A stretch of 64,000 bases of DNA, from the NCBI RefSeq assembly GCF_031143425.1, contig NC_090437.1, forward strand, positions 845,693,978 to 845,757,977, read 5' to 3'. Source of the stretch: Pleurodeles waltl. Its lineage: Eukaryota > Chordata > Amphibia > Caudata > Salamandridae. A program made the position numbers and the translations under genes. A model generated the notes under the pieces. It was given only the letters and a program-made list of their open reading frames with translations. It was not told the origin of the DNA and did not search any database. Positions 44,181 through 57,190 of this stretch are shown in pieces. Within the stretch, counting starts at the first letter, position 1; each line of letters begins with the position of its first letter.

Positions 44181-45480
44181 GTTTCTTCAAGCCCTTGCTC
44201 CTGGCAGTGACTACATATTTCGGAGTGCAGCATCCAGACACAGGAGTTACATCTGCTTGCTTCCTCATTTAAATTAAGAATAGTGACTCAAGGTAAGTGG
44301 GGCCACTAGGTGTTAATTTTATTTAATGAGTTCAAATGTTTGGAAAAATTATATGGATTGCTTTTGCAATGATGATTACGAGAGTAAGTATGGAAGACTA
44401 ATGACAATAACCTTGATTATCCTGTTTTCAACATTATCTTTAGTTGATTGAAAACAGCTTTTTAAGTAATAGTGATGGTAAGATGGAGGATGGCTTCTGC
44501 AGAGAGAGGTATGACAAGGATAGCCGCATAACCTCAAATCTCTCAATTCACCTTCTCCTCTCAGCTTACTTTGTCTTCACAGTCTGTCTGACAGGAGTAC
44601 AGAGAGGTACACACCAGAGCATAATCCTGATACTGGTCAAAAGGCCCAGAAAGCATGATGTGCCCTACTTTCCTTAAGGCTTTCTAGTGCTGACTCAGAA
44701 TTTTTGATGAATAGACGTAATCCAGTGAAAGGTATATCCATAAGGGAGACCTGTACATCTCCTTACAAACCTGTACATCACATCCATGCATGGTGACAGA
44801 GCACAACATGGTACCGACTGCCCATCCAAAAGTCACGCATTTGGCAGCATCCTGACCATTTGATATGGTTTGCACCAAGGAAGCCTTTTCAACCCCTGCC
44901 AGACCTAAGTTCTTCTATGACAACCTCCAAGATCTTGCTGACCATGTCTCTGAGGATGTGCATAAATTGGTCTAATAAACAAAGAGCATTGACTGACCAC
45001 AATGCTATGCTGACTGAAGAAAACCCTCTTCGTTGCCCTCTTCTTGTGGATTGTAGGGAATTAATTGGGTTTCACCTTTCTGTTGGAGGCCTGGACCACC
45101 AGACTCTCTGGAGTAGGATACTGTTTATGGAAAACAGGGTAGCCAGAAGGTCGCCAATGGCATCTAGCTACCTTTCTATTTACCTGTTGGTCTATAAACA
45201 GGGTTTCGACCAAGTTCTCATTAGGGTATCAGTAAGGGATTCATTTAATAAAAACCTTTTTTATAGATATATACACTTTATTTTACTAATGTTATGCTCT
45301 TAAATTCTAATATTTATTATTATTAACTAGTGTACATATTTGTAATGATTTAAGATATGCTGCTTGAGATTTTAGTAGTAATATTTCAAAATATTTATTA
45401 TTTTAATTTTTAGTTAGCTGAAAATTATGTAATTTAATTTTTACTATTGCTTCGGTTTGGGAATAATAAATGTGTTTTTT
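44181..45480. other. Unassigned region
   Basis: Contains an open frame on the plus strand at 44860-45303 (147 codons) whose translation is not recognised; it could be a decayed transposon fragment or chance. The region becomes strongly AT-rich after 45240. Confidence 0.3.
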
Positions 45481-45499
45481 CTAACGTTTTACGTATTTT

Positions 45500-46430
45500 C
45501 CATTTCTGGGAAGGTTGGATTAGGAGTAGTAAGTATCATGTATTCTCTCCATAGGTCAATACTTTCCTTGTTATTGATCCGTTTGGATCAGGTATAGTAA
45601 GTTCAGCCTCTTTAAAGTTCAACAGTTTACCTACTGTTGCTCGGTAGACTGGGAATAGTAAATCTGACCCTTCCAAAGTTCAACACTTTCTATGCTGTTG
45701 CTACAGTTTGAGTGCGAACTGCAAGTTTGATCCCTTTAAAGGCAAACACTTTCACTAATGTTGCTGAAGTTAGAGAGTGGATAGTAACTTTGGATCTTCC
45801 AAAGTCCAATACTTTTCCTACTGTTTCTCAGGATGGAGTGTAAATTGTAACTCTGAATCCTCCAAAGTCCAATATTTCCCCTACTGTTGTTTGTGTTCAT
45901 GTGAGAATAGTAAATCCTACCACTGCAATGTTCAACTCTTTCCATAGTGTTTTCTCAGTTTGGAGAGGGAATTCTAAATCTCACCTCTCCAAAGTCCAAT
46001 GCTTTCCCTAGGCCTGCTTATGTTGGTGTGGAAATAGTAAATCTTAAACCTCCAAAGTCCAAAACGTTCCCTACTGTTGCTCAGGTTGGGGTGGGATTAA
46101 TAAATGTGACTCCTCTGAAGTCAAACACCTTCCCTACTGTTAATCACTTTCAAGTGGCAATTGAAAATTGACCGCTCCAAAGTCCAACACATTCCCTACT
46201 GTAGCTCAGGATGGAGTGCAAGTAGAAGACCTGACCCCTCCAAAATTCCAGCTCTTTCCCTACTGTTCAAACAGTAGATCTGATTCCTTTGAAATCCACC
46301 ACTTTCCCTACTGTTTTTCAGTTTGTGGTGAAAATTGTAAATTTGCATTTTTTTTCTGAGCTTACTCCTGTTCAGGTTGAAGTGGGAATAGTAACCCTGA
46401 TTTTCTATGATTGTTTTTTGTTTCACTGAT
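45500..46430. repeat. 63-bp minisatellite, about 13-14 degenerate units
   Basis: Repeat landmarks of the type CTCCAAAGTCCAA(C/T)AC, followed by CTTTCCCTACTGTTGCTCAG and a GTGGGAATAGTAAAT segment, fall at 45614, 45675, 45738, 45801, 45864, 45927, 45991, 46054, 46117, 46179 and 46242, i.e. steps of 61-64 and mostly exactly 63 bases. A shorter step of 49 follows. Because 63 is divisible by three, 21-residue repeats show up in translation on both strands (plus strand with PPKSKTFPTVAQVGV; minus strand with NSRGNIGLWRIQSYN). Confidence 0.85.
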
Positions 46431-47010
46431 GTAATAATGGTATGTTTTTACATGTATTTTTAATGGTTATTGGATTGGAGTCAAATTGTAAATATTATCC
46501 CCTTGTACGGAAGGCATACATATTTTAATGAATGTTTTAGGGATTTTATTTATAGTGGTATTTGTGAATTTTTTTGATTTATTTGGATTTGGATTTTATT
46601 ATTGATTTATATTTGTTTTTTTTATTTTTAGAAGTTTTTGTAACCTACTTTTAACTTATCTGTTAAATTTAATATTACTTTACGTATTTAAAATATTCAA
46701 GTGTTTTATTGTTTACTAAACATTGGCTTTAGTAATGTATAGTATGGTTTAATCTAATCATTTAATAATTATATTGTATAATTTGAGCCTTTATACCTAG
46801 CTATAATGCTTTGTAAAATTATGAGATTATAAAATGCAAATTATTTTATTAATTATCATTTTGAGTTAGTAGTTCTATTATTTCTTATATTAATTATTGT
46901 ATTTTTTTCTATTTGGATTTATTTTAAAATTTAATTCTACTTTTATAATATTAAATGGATCTTTACATTTTCTTTATTAAGTATATTTTAAAGTTGTTAT
47001 ATATAGATAA
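46431..47010. other. Very AT-rich tract
   Basis: Dominated by A and T with TTTATTTTTAG, AATATTACTTTA and similar low-complexity strings; no repeat unit or gene. It directly follows the minisatellite. Confidence 0.6.
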
Positions 47011-49385
47011 ATAATGTTAAATGCTTTTATATACAGACATATCTACTATCCTTCCACTCCGTGTTTACGCCCCTTCTGTTGCAAGGATCTAACCAGCCCA
47101 ATATCAAGCAAAGGCCTAAAGAGAGAGGCAGCACAGCACTTGGGTTGTTTCAAGTACATTTTATTGAATTATTTTTCCAAAAAGTGTGCAATGGTGCAAA
47201 AATGGCCCGTGCCTTTTTGCTGGAGTCTTCTATTGGGCCATCCAGACTTATCTAGGCAATGATATTTTTGCCTATTATATTTTTGTACTCAATATTTTGT
47301 GCACTTTACATATTAACGTTGGAGTTTGCTCTATCAGGATGGCAGAGGACCATACCTTCACCACCCTGAGGGCACTCTTCCTGCCATATTTAAAGATGCC
47401 TGCTGGTCCTGCAGAATAATTCTCTACATTGACAGGAACTGCCATCCCAGTGTAGGAACAGATTGAGGTACAGTACCATCAGCCATGACAGCTGGCCATC
47501 AAATGTCAACTTTTTTTTTCAATAAAAAAAAAAACCTATTGGCCCCCACACCCTGGGAGTTTTCTCTCAGTACATGTGGGCCATTTTGTCTTGTCCCTCA
47601 CTAGTAGGCTTTCCCTGGTGGTGATGGGCAGGAAATACCGACTTTACACAGTCCATCAACCCTACATAATGTGGATGGTGTAAAGTTTTTTCTCCAATCA
47701 GCCTGACTCCCTCAGGGAGTCAGAGGAAGCATTGCTTTGATGAAGTCAATGGAGGTTGTGTCAATGGAATAATTACAGTCTGCCCAACTCTAAATGAGGC
47801 AGCCTGGCTAAAGGTTTGGCAGAAAGCAGGAGAGCAGGCCCTAATATGTAAAGTCATTCTTTTTTTTTATCTTTGATATTTTTGTCATGATATTTTTGTA
47901 CTGCAGTATTTTTGGCCTTGATGTCATGTCAGAAGCATATCTGGGCTCTCCTTTTTAGTTTTAGCTGCTTAAATGTCACCTGTTCGATTCAATGAGCTGT
48001 TTTCGATTTAAGAGTCCTGAACAGCGAGTAGTAATGTGGTACGTTCTTCCGGTGACTTGGTCCTGAGAGCCAACATTTTTTGTGCATGGAACAAAGAAAC
48101 ATGAATCCTGCCATCCTCTGGGAGTAGGGGTTGTGTTTTTGTGCCTCATGTGAGGTTCAAGCAAATTCTGGTCACCTGTGTTTCTAGCCTTCGCATCTTG
48201 ACTATGAGGTTCACCTGGAACCTAATGTGAACATCACTGAATTTGAGAGACTGAATGATGATGTTTAGTGCTCTCACCAACGGACCCACCACTCCCCAAC
48301 AGTGAATCTACAAGGCCAAAAGTAATGGCAGACTCATAAAATATTGTAAAAACGTAAATATGGATAAGAGGACCAATATTGGGAATGCCACAGCTAGGCC
48401 TTCGGTAAGTAGTATGAAATTCAATCATAGGAAAGGGAGGAGAGACAGATAGACACTCCTATACAACACAAGGTACTTTTCAAAGAACCAACATCTCGGC
48501 CTGTGCTGATACATTGAGTTCAAAGATAGTTGAGTGAAAGTAACCCCTTGGGTTAAAACAGATATTCCAAGTGGTCTCTAATAGCTGACAAATTGAGAAG
48601 ATGTTTCTGTCCTCCTATCTGAAATAATGAAGTCACCATTTTGTCAGTGTGTATAATGGCATGGGCAATGTGGGCAATTGCCCAGAGACCCCACCTTCCA
48701 AGATCTCTCCTGGAAATTGAAATTTATCTCTGTCACACTCACCTCTCTCTTTTTCTTTATCTGAAACTCTCTTCTTCTTTCTGCCTACCTCTACCCCTGC
48801 TTTCTTTGCTGAGCATCAGTGTAAGGATTTGTGGCACCCTGGAAAGAGATATTTCAAAATATATCTTGTCCAGGGTCCCAAAAATCGTGAATGCGATACT
48901 GTGCATGATTATGGCAATAAATGCTTTGGTGCTGACAAAATAACACAATTACCAAAATATTGAGTTGAAGCTCGGGGCCCAAATAGAACATAAACAGTGA
49001 TGCAGTGGTCACTTCAGAGGAAGCCCTACCAATGAAAATGCCCTTAACATTACTAAGACCAATGGAGGCAGAGTATAAGAGAGAAAAGTAACAGAAGACA
49101 CGCGACCCCAGCAGTAGAGATTGGTTTACAACGAATGTGGAATCTGCCAAAAAGTGCCCTTGAATGGTTTGACCCTTGGTTCCCGTACTGAGGGAAGAAA
49201 ATGTAATTGTGCCTTCTCAAAGCCTTGGGTGCCAGACTATGTTGTCACAGAAGCCCACTGACATACCAGGAAGAAGTGTGCCCTCAAAGGAGGAAGTGGT
49301 ACACTATGGCTTTCGTTGATACTTACGTAGCAAAAATGTACAGAGTATGTTGCAATGCTAGTAGATAATATTTTGTAACACTGAG
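47011..49385. other. Unassigned region
   Basis: No domain match in any frame. A T run facing an A run near 47510-47533 can form a small hairpin. Short frames at 47014-47262, 48641-48943 and on the minus strand at 48854-49150 give no recognised protein. Confidence 0.3.
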
Positions 49386-49880
49386 GGGAAGATTTAAGAG
49401 CCCCTAGCACCACTGGAGTATCACTTTTCGTAACACTCCAGTGGCGCTAACGACTGCTCCATATTTACAAGGAGGTGTAACGCCACGTTTTGTGGCATTA
49501 CGCCTCCTTGTGAATATGGGCCCCTACGATGCCAGAGAGGCGCGCATTCGGTATTGCAGTGGGCATTCCACTGCAGCACCCATTGCTTTTGACCCTGCCC
49601 CAGATTTATGAGTAATCATAAACCTGTGGCGGACCAAAAAACTAATGCCACCCCAGTGGTGGCGTTGACAAGGCAATACGAGGACGGATGCTTTTATTCC
49701 CCCTCCTTTTTTGCTTTTGCATTCTGCAGCACACATAGAAGGAACAAAATGGCATGGGTGATTGTTTATGTGCAGGAAGGTGTCCCTTCCTGCACATAAA
49801 CAATCATTCCAAAAATCACAGCACACATAGAAGTGCCAAACCACCAATATAAATTGTTTATGTGCAGGAAGGGACCTTGG
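49386..49880. mobile_element. MITE with two long hairpins
   Basis: A hairpin at about 49460-49520 pairs CATATTTACAAGGAGGTGTA with the inverse segment ending GCCTCCTTGTGAATATG across a GCCACGTTTTGTGGC centre. A second at about 49756-49808 pairs TTGTTTATGTGCAGGAAGG with CCTTCCTGCACATAAACAA perfectly over 19 bases; a third copy of that arm is at about 49853. The block begins GGGGAAGATTTAAGAGCCCC. Motif sharing links it to the 43.7-kb MITE. Precise right end not determined. Confidence 0.6.
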
Positions 49881-50199
49881 GTAAGGGTTGTCCCAATTGT
49901 GGGGAGGTGGGGGTATGTGCTTTTATTGACTTTTGACTGTTTTTCTATCCCTCTTCGTGGCAGACTGGAGATAGTTATAGGTCCAAAGGGGGCAGAAAAG
50001 TACTAGAGACCAGGGCAAGGTTTTCTGTGTGTCTGGAATTTGGCTGGTGGTGTCTCTGGACTAGAGTTTGGCTTGCAGTATGTGTGGAGTGGCATTTGGG
50101 TAGTGACATAGCATTTTATAATGCTGAGCATTTTATTTCTTGTCATTTGCTCTTGTGATTGTAATGTTTTATTTCTCCTTTTTATTCTAGTGCACCCAC

Positions 50200-51540
50200 A
50201 CATCTGCCGACGGTAGAAGAAGCAGAATCTGAACCATGAAGCCCCGAGAACAGTAGGCTTTCAAGTGCCGGCACAACAGCGACATGAGGCACCATAGGAG
50301 TACGGAGATCAAGATCAAGACTGGGAGTCTGGAGCCTTGAAGGTGAGATGGGAGCCTTGACGGAGCTCTGTGATCTGATCTTTGGCTGACTCCTACCCCA
50401 CCCCGTCCCCGGGTACCAGCTCGGAGCGGCTCCAGTCCCCGGCTACTCCCTTGCACTGTGCCACTGCACTGTTGGGCGCTCAGCCCGGCTCCTCCTCCCG
50501 CTTCTCCCTCACAGCACCTTTGTCACACTGCATGAGCTACCTGTGGCACCGGGGGCCCTGTTGGGGGGGCAGGAGGTCGAGGGGGGCTGCCGGCGCACCT
50601 TCCTGCTGCCTCACCTCCCATGCCCTGTCCTGTCTGTCTTCCCTACAGATCTTCCCCCCACAGGAGACACTAGCGTAAGGCAGGGAGCCAGAGAGGCAGG
50701 GAGCCAGGGAGGAGGCAGTGTAGTGTAGCGTTTGCAACTAAACTGCAGCTATGTTGTTGGCCCGCCAGGGCCACTGAACCATGAGCCCTGGCGGCTTCCT
50801 TGGGCTATTGAGCCCTCCCCTGCACAAGACCAGCTGAAATCCTCCCACCAGAACCTCCCAGCATCTTCCACACCAGGACCTTACTCTTACGCCCCCACAC
50901 AGTCAACAACTTGCCAAGCTGGATCAGTGTTTGCTAAGTCGAACCTTGATCCTTGCGATATATGGAACATCCGATCAACCTTGGGAACCATTCTGTCCCC
51001 ACTGACTGCCTTTCTGAATGCCTCTGAACTCTGTAACCAGGTGAAAAGGAACTCTGAGCACGGACTGGAGATCCTTCAGCAGACTCCACATGCCAGACAC
51101 CAGGAGTAGGCAAGTGTAGTGACTGTAGGCAGTCACTGCAAAGAGTGTGCCCTGGGTCATCGCAGAAGCAGCCAAGTTATACTGGGTGCGGCTTGCGGGG
51201 CTTGGTAAGCCTCACTTGCCTGACCACTGGCCCTCCCCCACCCCCCCTACCAACACAGTGACTGACACACTGGTTGGGAGAGGCTGTGTAGCGCTGTGTC
51301 AAGGGGACACACACACACAGCGCTCCACACTTTCCATCATCTTACAACAGGAGAACAAAACGGAACAGTTCCATCAATCCAACAAGTCCAGCAGACAGCA
51401 GTAGAAGAAAGGAAAACAGGCTGTCAGGCAAAACAAGAAAATCTCCTCCCAACAAAACTACAGAGGGGAAGAGGAAGAGATAACTCCTGGAATCAGCATA
51501 TCACCTCAAACCTCAGACACCCCTTCACTCATTGAGATTG
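50200..51540 (+). mobile_element. Likely 5' region of a two-ORF LINE
   Basis: GC-rich leader-like sequence preceding decayed ORF1. An open frame 50732-51109 (125 codons) has a proline-rich start and an ILSPLTAFLNASELCNQVKR segment; it is not recognised and may be part of ORF1 or by chance. Its assignment to the LINE is by position only, and the true 5' end is not fixed. Confidence 0.35.
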
Positions 51541-54095
51541 AGACGGAAGCGGACAAGGAAGTAGCAGGTCCCAGTGTTAGTGATAACTCAGAACAAACAA
51601 AAAACACTGTAGTACTGATCTCCAGCCAAAAATCTACACAAAGGTTTCTTTTTCGGAAAACGTTGGGTCTGCCATTTACTCAAGTAACAGCAATATTCAG
51701 GGCCTGCAGCCGTCGTTACAACCGTCAATCTCCACTATCCGTACCGTAAGCAGTTCACCTCTGCAAAATCCCACAACAACGGAAGTAGTCATAAGTCCAA
51801 GTCAAAGTAGAACTCTACTTACAAATAAATCCCTATCATCTTGGCAGCGATATGAACAAACTATCCAATCAGAGATCCATGCAGTACCTGGGCAGGACCT
51901 TGAGGACCAGGTGATGGTCCCCAACCAACAAAATGAGTACTACCAAAATACCTCAGCCCATAGTGATACCGCAATGGCACTGACTGCGCTCCCCAAAGAG
52001 GAGAGCCTGTTGCTGACAGGCACACAGGACACAACCTCACTTACAGATTTTGCCATGCAAGCAACTTCAACAATCTGCGCAAATGAAGCCCACCAAATGT
52101 CAGCACTGTCAGGCAGCCCAAAGGAAGGGGAAGCTCAGACAGCAGAGGATGAAGAGATACTATCATAATTAGGCATGCATGAATGGAAGGATATGCTGAC
52201 TGCATACTCTCAAGACGTCCCTCCTGCTCACAGGGTCACTCCTGGCACCGAATTCTGTTAAACAACCCATAAGAACATCAACGTCAGCCTAAACAAAAGG
52301 GTTACAACACCAACAGGACTGGACACCAGCACAAACTCTAGGGAATTATACACCGATGGTGCATTGGCATCCTTGCTAAAAAACATGCAGCTTCTCGTAG
52401 AAGCTCTTCAATATCAATTGGATAAAATGGATGTTCAATTAACACTACTTGACACACTGGCAGCATTTGTAGCAGGAATAGATGGGAAACTAGGAGATCT
52501 GAAATCTCTACTCATGCAGGCACAATCTGACTCGGATACTGCTCAGGCCAATTGCACATGCGTCCCCATTATAAACAGCTATCCACATTACCTTGCAAGC
52601 TCCGCAATATGCGTGCGTCCCTAAAACTGGGGGTTTCCAGCACCCCTTCCATCTCAAAGTCGGCACCCCAGTTCAGAACTTGTCGGAAAATCATTTACGC
52701 ACAGTGGGCAGTCAGGGAGTAAGGGACCAGGTTCAGGAAACAGGGTCTGACCTGCCTCCACCTGCAGCATCAACCAACCTGGTACTGGCGGCCAGCAATG
52801 CCCAACCTCTGGGAAACATGCAACCACCTGGGAGCCTGTGGATGGAAAAATTCACGGAAAAACAAATGCCAAGCAAAGATGGGCTCAAAGGAGGAAAGGA
52901 CGCAAGAAGGAAACTCCAGGAAACAGCAAAGATATCGCTCTCATCTTTAACCTTGCAACCGGCCCTAAAGCTGGCCCCCCAGCAATAGAGGCCTGCCACA
53001 AAGTAACAACTCCACTGATCCCAGGGTTAAAGGAGAACACAAATATAAACAAATCCCCTAACAAGGAACTAATAGTCAGCACACAGCAGACCCCTACAAA
53101 TGCAGCTATCCATCGGGGGCACAACTAATACAGATCATGTCCCTGCGCCTTTCGTAACAACAGCACAGGAGACCTGTACAACATGGCCCATCCTGAAAGA
53201 AGAAGCACCCACCGGAAGTGAGCTGGGAGAACGGGCGGCTCCCCTCAACATCAAAACAGCTACAGTTATAACTGCACTGACTGTATTAGTCATACTGTCA
53301 GAGGAACTGGTGGGTAACATCCCTACAGTCAAAACTGCACAGACCGCGCAAACTATAGTGACCCCTGCTTATGGAGACCGCAATCCACTTGCATGCCAGA
53401 ACTCACCGGACCTCATAGTCAGACCCCTGCAGGAATCCTCACAACTCAACCCTTCTCTCCCTAAGATTTCAGAGTGCGACCTGTACACAAACCAGACTTA
53501 AACAAGATACACAAGTGGGTGACAGCTGGCATGAGCAAAACAACCACTGAGACCAGAACATGGGTGGAGTACTTAATTATTACAAAAACCGGAGACAGCC
53601 TCTGAATACCTAGATGCCAATATACTCATATTACAACCATACTACAAACCATATTCTCTGGCTGTTATTGCATATTCCAGACACTGTTGGTCTGGGCAGA
53701 ACAAACCTCCTGGCTGTAGAGTTCATTAGCCTGGATGCATCTTCAGCACTGAAGTGATTACGGCCACGTGGAAGTCAAGGCTAATAGCCCAAACAGTCTT
53801 TAGGGAAAGAGCAACCTTTGAGCGTTGGGGTATAGGCATCACCAAGTACCACAAAGTTAGGTACTCCCTCCTTCTACTAGCGGATGGTCCCAATTTCAAA
53901 CCAGAGCCTCTGAGTAAACAAACACGCTCCATACTCAAGAACGCCCTGGGACGCTCACCAAGGAAATCAAGAAACCCGACAATTACCACCTCTGACGATC
54001 TCTGGAGTTACCAAACACCAACATATCTCCTACACCTTAACAACAACCTAAGGTGGGTCTCTGGAACGATTAACAGTTGTAATGGGACCTGGTGA
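51541..54095 (+). pseudogene. LINE ORF1 (nucleic-acid-binding protein), decayed
   Basis: Open pieces in changing frames precede the endonuclease. 52364-52624 reads as a leucine-rich coiled coil (MASLLKNMQLLVEALQYQLD, then a LTLLDTLAAFVAGIDGKLGD run), the usual trimerisation part of LINE ORF1 proteins. 53754-54095 reads ITATWKSRLIAQTVFRERAT and KVRYSLLLLADGP, which resembles the C-terminal domain region directly upstream of ORF2 in such elements. ORF1 proteins coat element RNA. Stops at many points show decay. Assignment rests on position and coiled coil more than on diagnostic motifs. Confidence 0.5.
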
Positions 54096-54860
54096 GAAAC
54101 ACAAAAAAGGGTGCGTTACCAACAAAGAACATTTTTCGTCTCTGCTCATGGAACGTGAACGGCCTCCTTGCTAAAACCTCAGATCAAGACTTCCTCCAGT
54201 ACATCAGCACCTTTGACATCATATTGATTCAGGAAACATGGCTAGCTGATCCTTTCCACCTACGGGGCTATATGTGTTTCTTTACGCCAGCACCCAGGAA
54301 GGTGAGGTGTAGTCATCTGCATGGCGGCCTTGCCATCTCCCTTGCCTCTAGCCTCCCTTTCATCAACACTATCACATTTACTACAACAGAGAATACGTCC
54401 ACAGCAGAGTTAGTAGTTATAAATATTTACATCCGCCCTCAGCTTAAATCCAAAGACGCCTCTCAACTGGTGGATCAGCTTGAGAACTACATAAGCAGTG
54501 GAGAAATAGCCAAAACTGCAAACATCTTCGTCTCAGGTGACTTCAATCTGCATCTGCTTGGAGCCTCCACAGATGAAGCTGCAGTAGCACTTTCTACCAA
54601 CTGGGGAATTCCAAAGCAGGGGAACATCAAGCACGGGCTACCCACAATAAGTGGGACAGTACTTAATGTCCTGGAACAATTATAACTGAGAGCCCTGAAT
54701 GAAAGATTCTGGGATGACTCACCACCTACCGCTTCATAATTCTCAACAAACACCTTGACAAAGATCGACTACTCCTTCGTCTCCCAGCCATTGTTTGAAT
54801 AAGTCACCACCTATCACCTAGGGGACAGGGACGAGAGTGACCATTGCCTATAGGAGCTAG
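54092..54860 (+). pseudogene. LINE ORF2, apurinic-type endonuclease domain
   Basis: Open from 54092 to 54685 and continuing in broken form. Hallmarks of the exonuclease-endonuclease-phosphatase fold: LCSWNVNGLLAKTSD with the first Asn, FDIILIQETWLADPF with the metal-binding Glu, VSGDFNLHLLG with the Asp-x-Asn pair, and ESDHCL at about 54834-54851 (the SDH motif with the catalytic His), after a stop at 54683. The enzyme nicks the target to prime reverse transcription. It overlaps the end of the ORF1 frame by four bases. The domain's residues are mostly retained, but the frame is cut. Confidence 0.82.
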
Positions 54861-54929
54861 TACGTTCACTGACTATCTCCAAACCGGAAAGAACAAGAAT
54901 CCCCTTTAACACTTCCTACACCACAAACT

Positions 54930-57190
54930 ACAAATGATTAAATGTGCTCAATCAAACATGGAACTCTTTTCCCATGCAGCAATGGACCTAGTAGTCGACC
55001 TGGGAGCCATAAGCAGCAGTGAGGTGGCGAAGTGGGAACTGTTAACCACTAAGCTACGTGATAAGTTTGCGGAACCCATTTCCGCCCATCCACCTACAGA
55101 TCTCTCAGCTACAACAAGCATGTTGCAGGAACAAAGAGCCAAAGGGAAAATCAACTCCATCATAAGGCATCTCCAGAACAGGCCTGGTAACTTAGAGCTT
55201 TAAGGTACCAAAAACGGACACTAAACAAGCTTAAGTGGTCAATCAACAGGACTCGTGAAGAAGACTTATGGGCCAAGCTATATATGGATGCAAAGAGCAA
55301 CAACAGCACGTGTTTCTGGCACACAATATGCAAACTTTCGTGCCCTGCACCCTGAGGCATTACAACGCACATACCAGAAGATGTTTGGGCACAATATCTT
55401 GGTGATCACTTCAACTGCCATCATGCAACCTCTGTCTCCCTTGAAATGTCTATACGAAGACTGACAAGTACAGGAACTCCCACTCTGCACATGTGCACAC
55501 AGGAGCCACCGCTTATTAGAATTGAAGCAACTGCCTCTATAGTTGATCAGATAGCCAATGGCAGGAGGGAAGGAGCCCCGGGACCAAATGGCCTCTCACC
55601 TGCAGTCTTCAGGCACAACAGGTCTTTCCGGGGAACAACTTTAGAACTTCTCTACTCAGAAATCGGCTTTACTGCCACTATCCTGGATTGTATCCATAAT
55701 TTCACCCATCTTCAAAAACGGGGACAGATCGCTCCCAAAAAACTATCACTTATTTGCCCTAATAGATAAGGAAGCAAAGTACTTTGCAGGACTCCTGCTA
55801 GAGCACTGGTCTGCATGGATTGGCAAAAAGAGAATAATCCCTAGCACCCAAACCGGGTTCTCAAAAGTAACCAGCACTATAAGAAACATCATCGCTATTG
55901 CCCTTCTTATTGACAGAGCAAAGGCACAGAAACAGCAGCTCTATCTATGTTTTGTCAATTTTAGGGCTGCCTTTGACCATGTGGGAGGAATCTACTTTGG
56001 AGGAAATTAACAATCTAGGGCATTCCCCAACCGCTTTTAGATCTGATAATAGCCCGCCACACGGACACCTGGGTACGGATCAAACTGGGTATAGACATGC
56101 ATCTCTCAAGAACGATACCCACCACCAAAGGTCTGAAGCAGGGCAGCGTCCTGGCCCTCACACTTTTTAACCTATACTTTGCAGATTTAGCAGAGGTTCT
56201 TGCCCTCACAAACTCACACGCACCAAAATGCCAACATCTTGTCCACAAACTTTGAAAAAACACATACAATGTCAATTAGTAGCTAGTGGAAGTCCCCTCA
56301 GGTGTGGTACTAGAGCAAGACACAGCTACTGCAACCACATAAATACAAATACCTCGGGGTCATCGTTGATAAGTCTGGAAACTTTGTGCACCAAAGAGGT
56401 AGCATCATGGAGAAAGGCGTGGCCCTAGCAGTATCTTTAAAAAGACTGAAAACAGAATTGAATGGCCCATCATTCACACCCCTCTTACAGGTAATAAAAG
56501 CTAAGCTCCTGTCCACAATAACTTATGGGACCAAAATACAAAGAGGAAGAGACTCGCAAACTCTAGACAACACAGTATGTAAAGTTTATTGGATTATCTT
56601 CAACCTTCTGAAATACACCTCCCACCCCAACCTTAATGGAGGACAAAGCAGCCTTCTCAACGAGGTCCAATGCCTGGATGACACTGAACACCTACACGAC
56701 TCTGGGCCCACAAGAATATCTTAGCCTCGGCCTTTCAGGCACGCCAAACAGCAGGTTTTAAGGTACTGACTGGGACTTTTAACATGCACATTAAATACAG
56801 CCCCCTGGCTAAGAGATTCGTCAAATACTAGCCGTTGTTTGTGTGGCACTGGCATAGAAGATCTTCAACATCTGCTTTCCACCTGCAAAAAACTTGCATT
56901 TGAAAGGAAAGCTACATTAAAAATGTATTTAATCAAAGGGGCCTATTGACAAGAAGGCAAGCTGTGCTGGCATGTTTTGCTCCAGGGGACCTATATTTGA
57001 ACTGTCGACTGGTTAAATTCTTAACCCTGGTAACAAAAAAGCAGCAGGGGCCAACATGGCAATATCGTAAGGCAACCTGCTTTATGAACGTTTTCAAGTC
57101 TTTATATGAACCCCCCCCCCCGATAAGGCTCTTACATTACAACTTGCTCGCTGCTATGTCGAACAGGGATATTAGCCAATTAACATTCCT
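54930..57190 (+). pseudogene. LINE ORF2, reverse transcriptase and C-terminal part
   Basis: Fragmented. Linker: 54934-55203 with LLTTKLRDKFAEPI. RT lead-in IANGRREGAPGPNGLSPAVF (55549 on). Fingers/palm: IISPIFKNGDRS near 55700, QTGF near 55851, LYLCFVNFRAAFDHV near 55940 (motif A, with the catalytic Asp position read as Asn) and LKQGSVLALTLFNLYFADL near 56130-56190. The YADD palm box expected after this was not found; the sequence passes directly to KTHTMSIS, so the box is deleted. C-terminal: YLGVIVDKSG near 56350, RLKTELNGPSFTPLLQVIKA (56440 on), and a C-x-C...H...C cluster near 56835-56890 (CLCGTGIEDLQHLLSTCKK). It resembles the RT at 18.5-21.6 kb. Confidence 0.78.

Noticed and set aside
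45500..46430. CRISPR-like or zinc-finger repeat array
   Set aside because: The whole 63-base unit repeats with no unique spacers, and there is no C2H2 spacing in any frame; it is a minisatellite.
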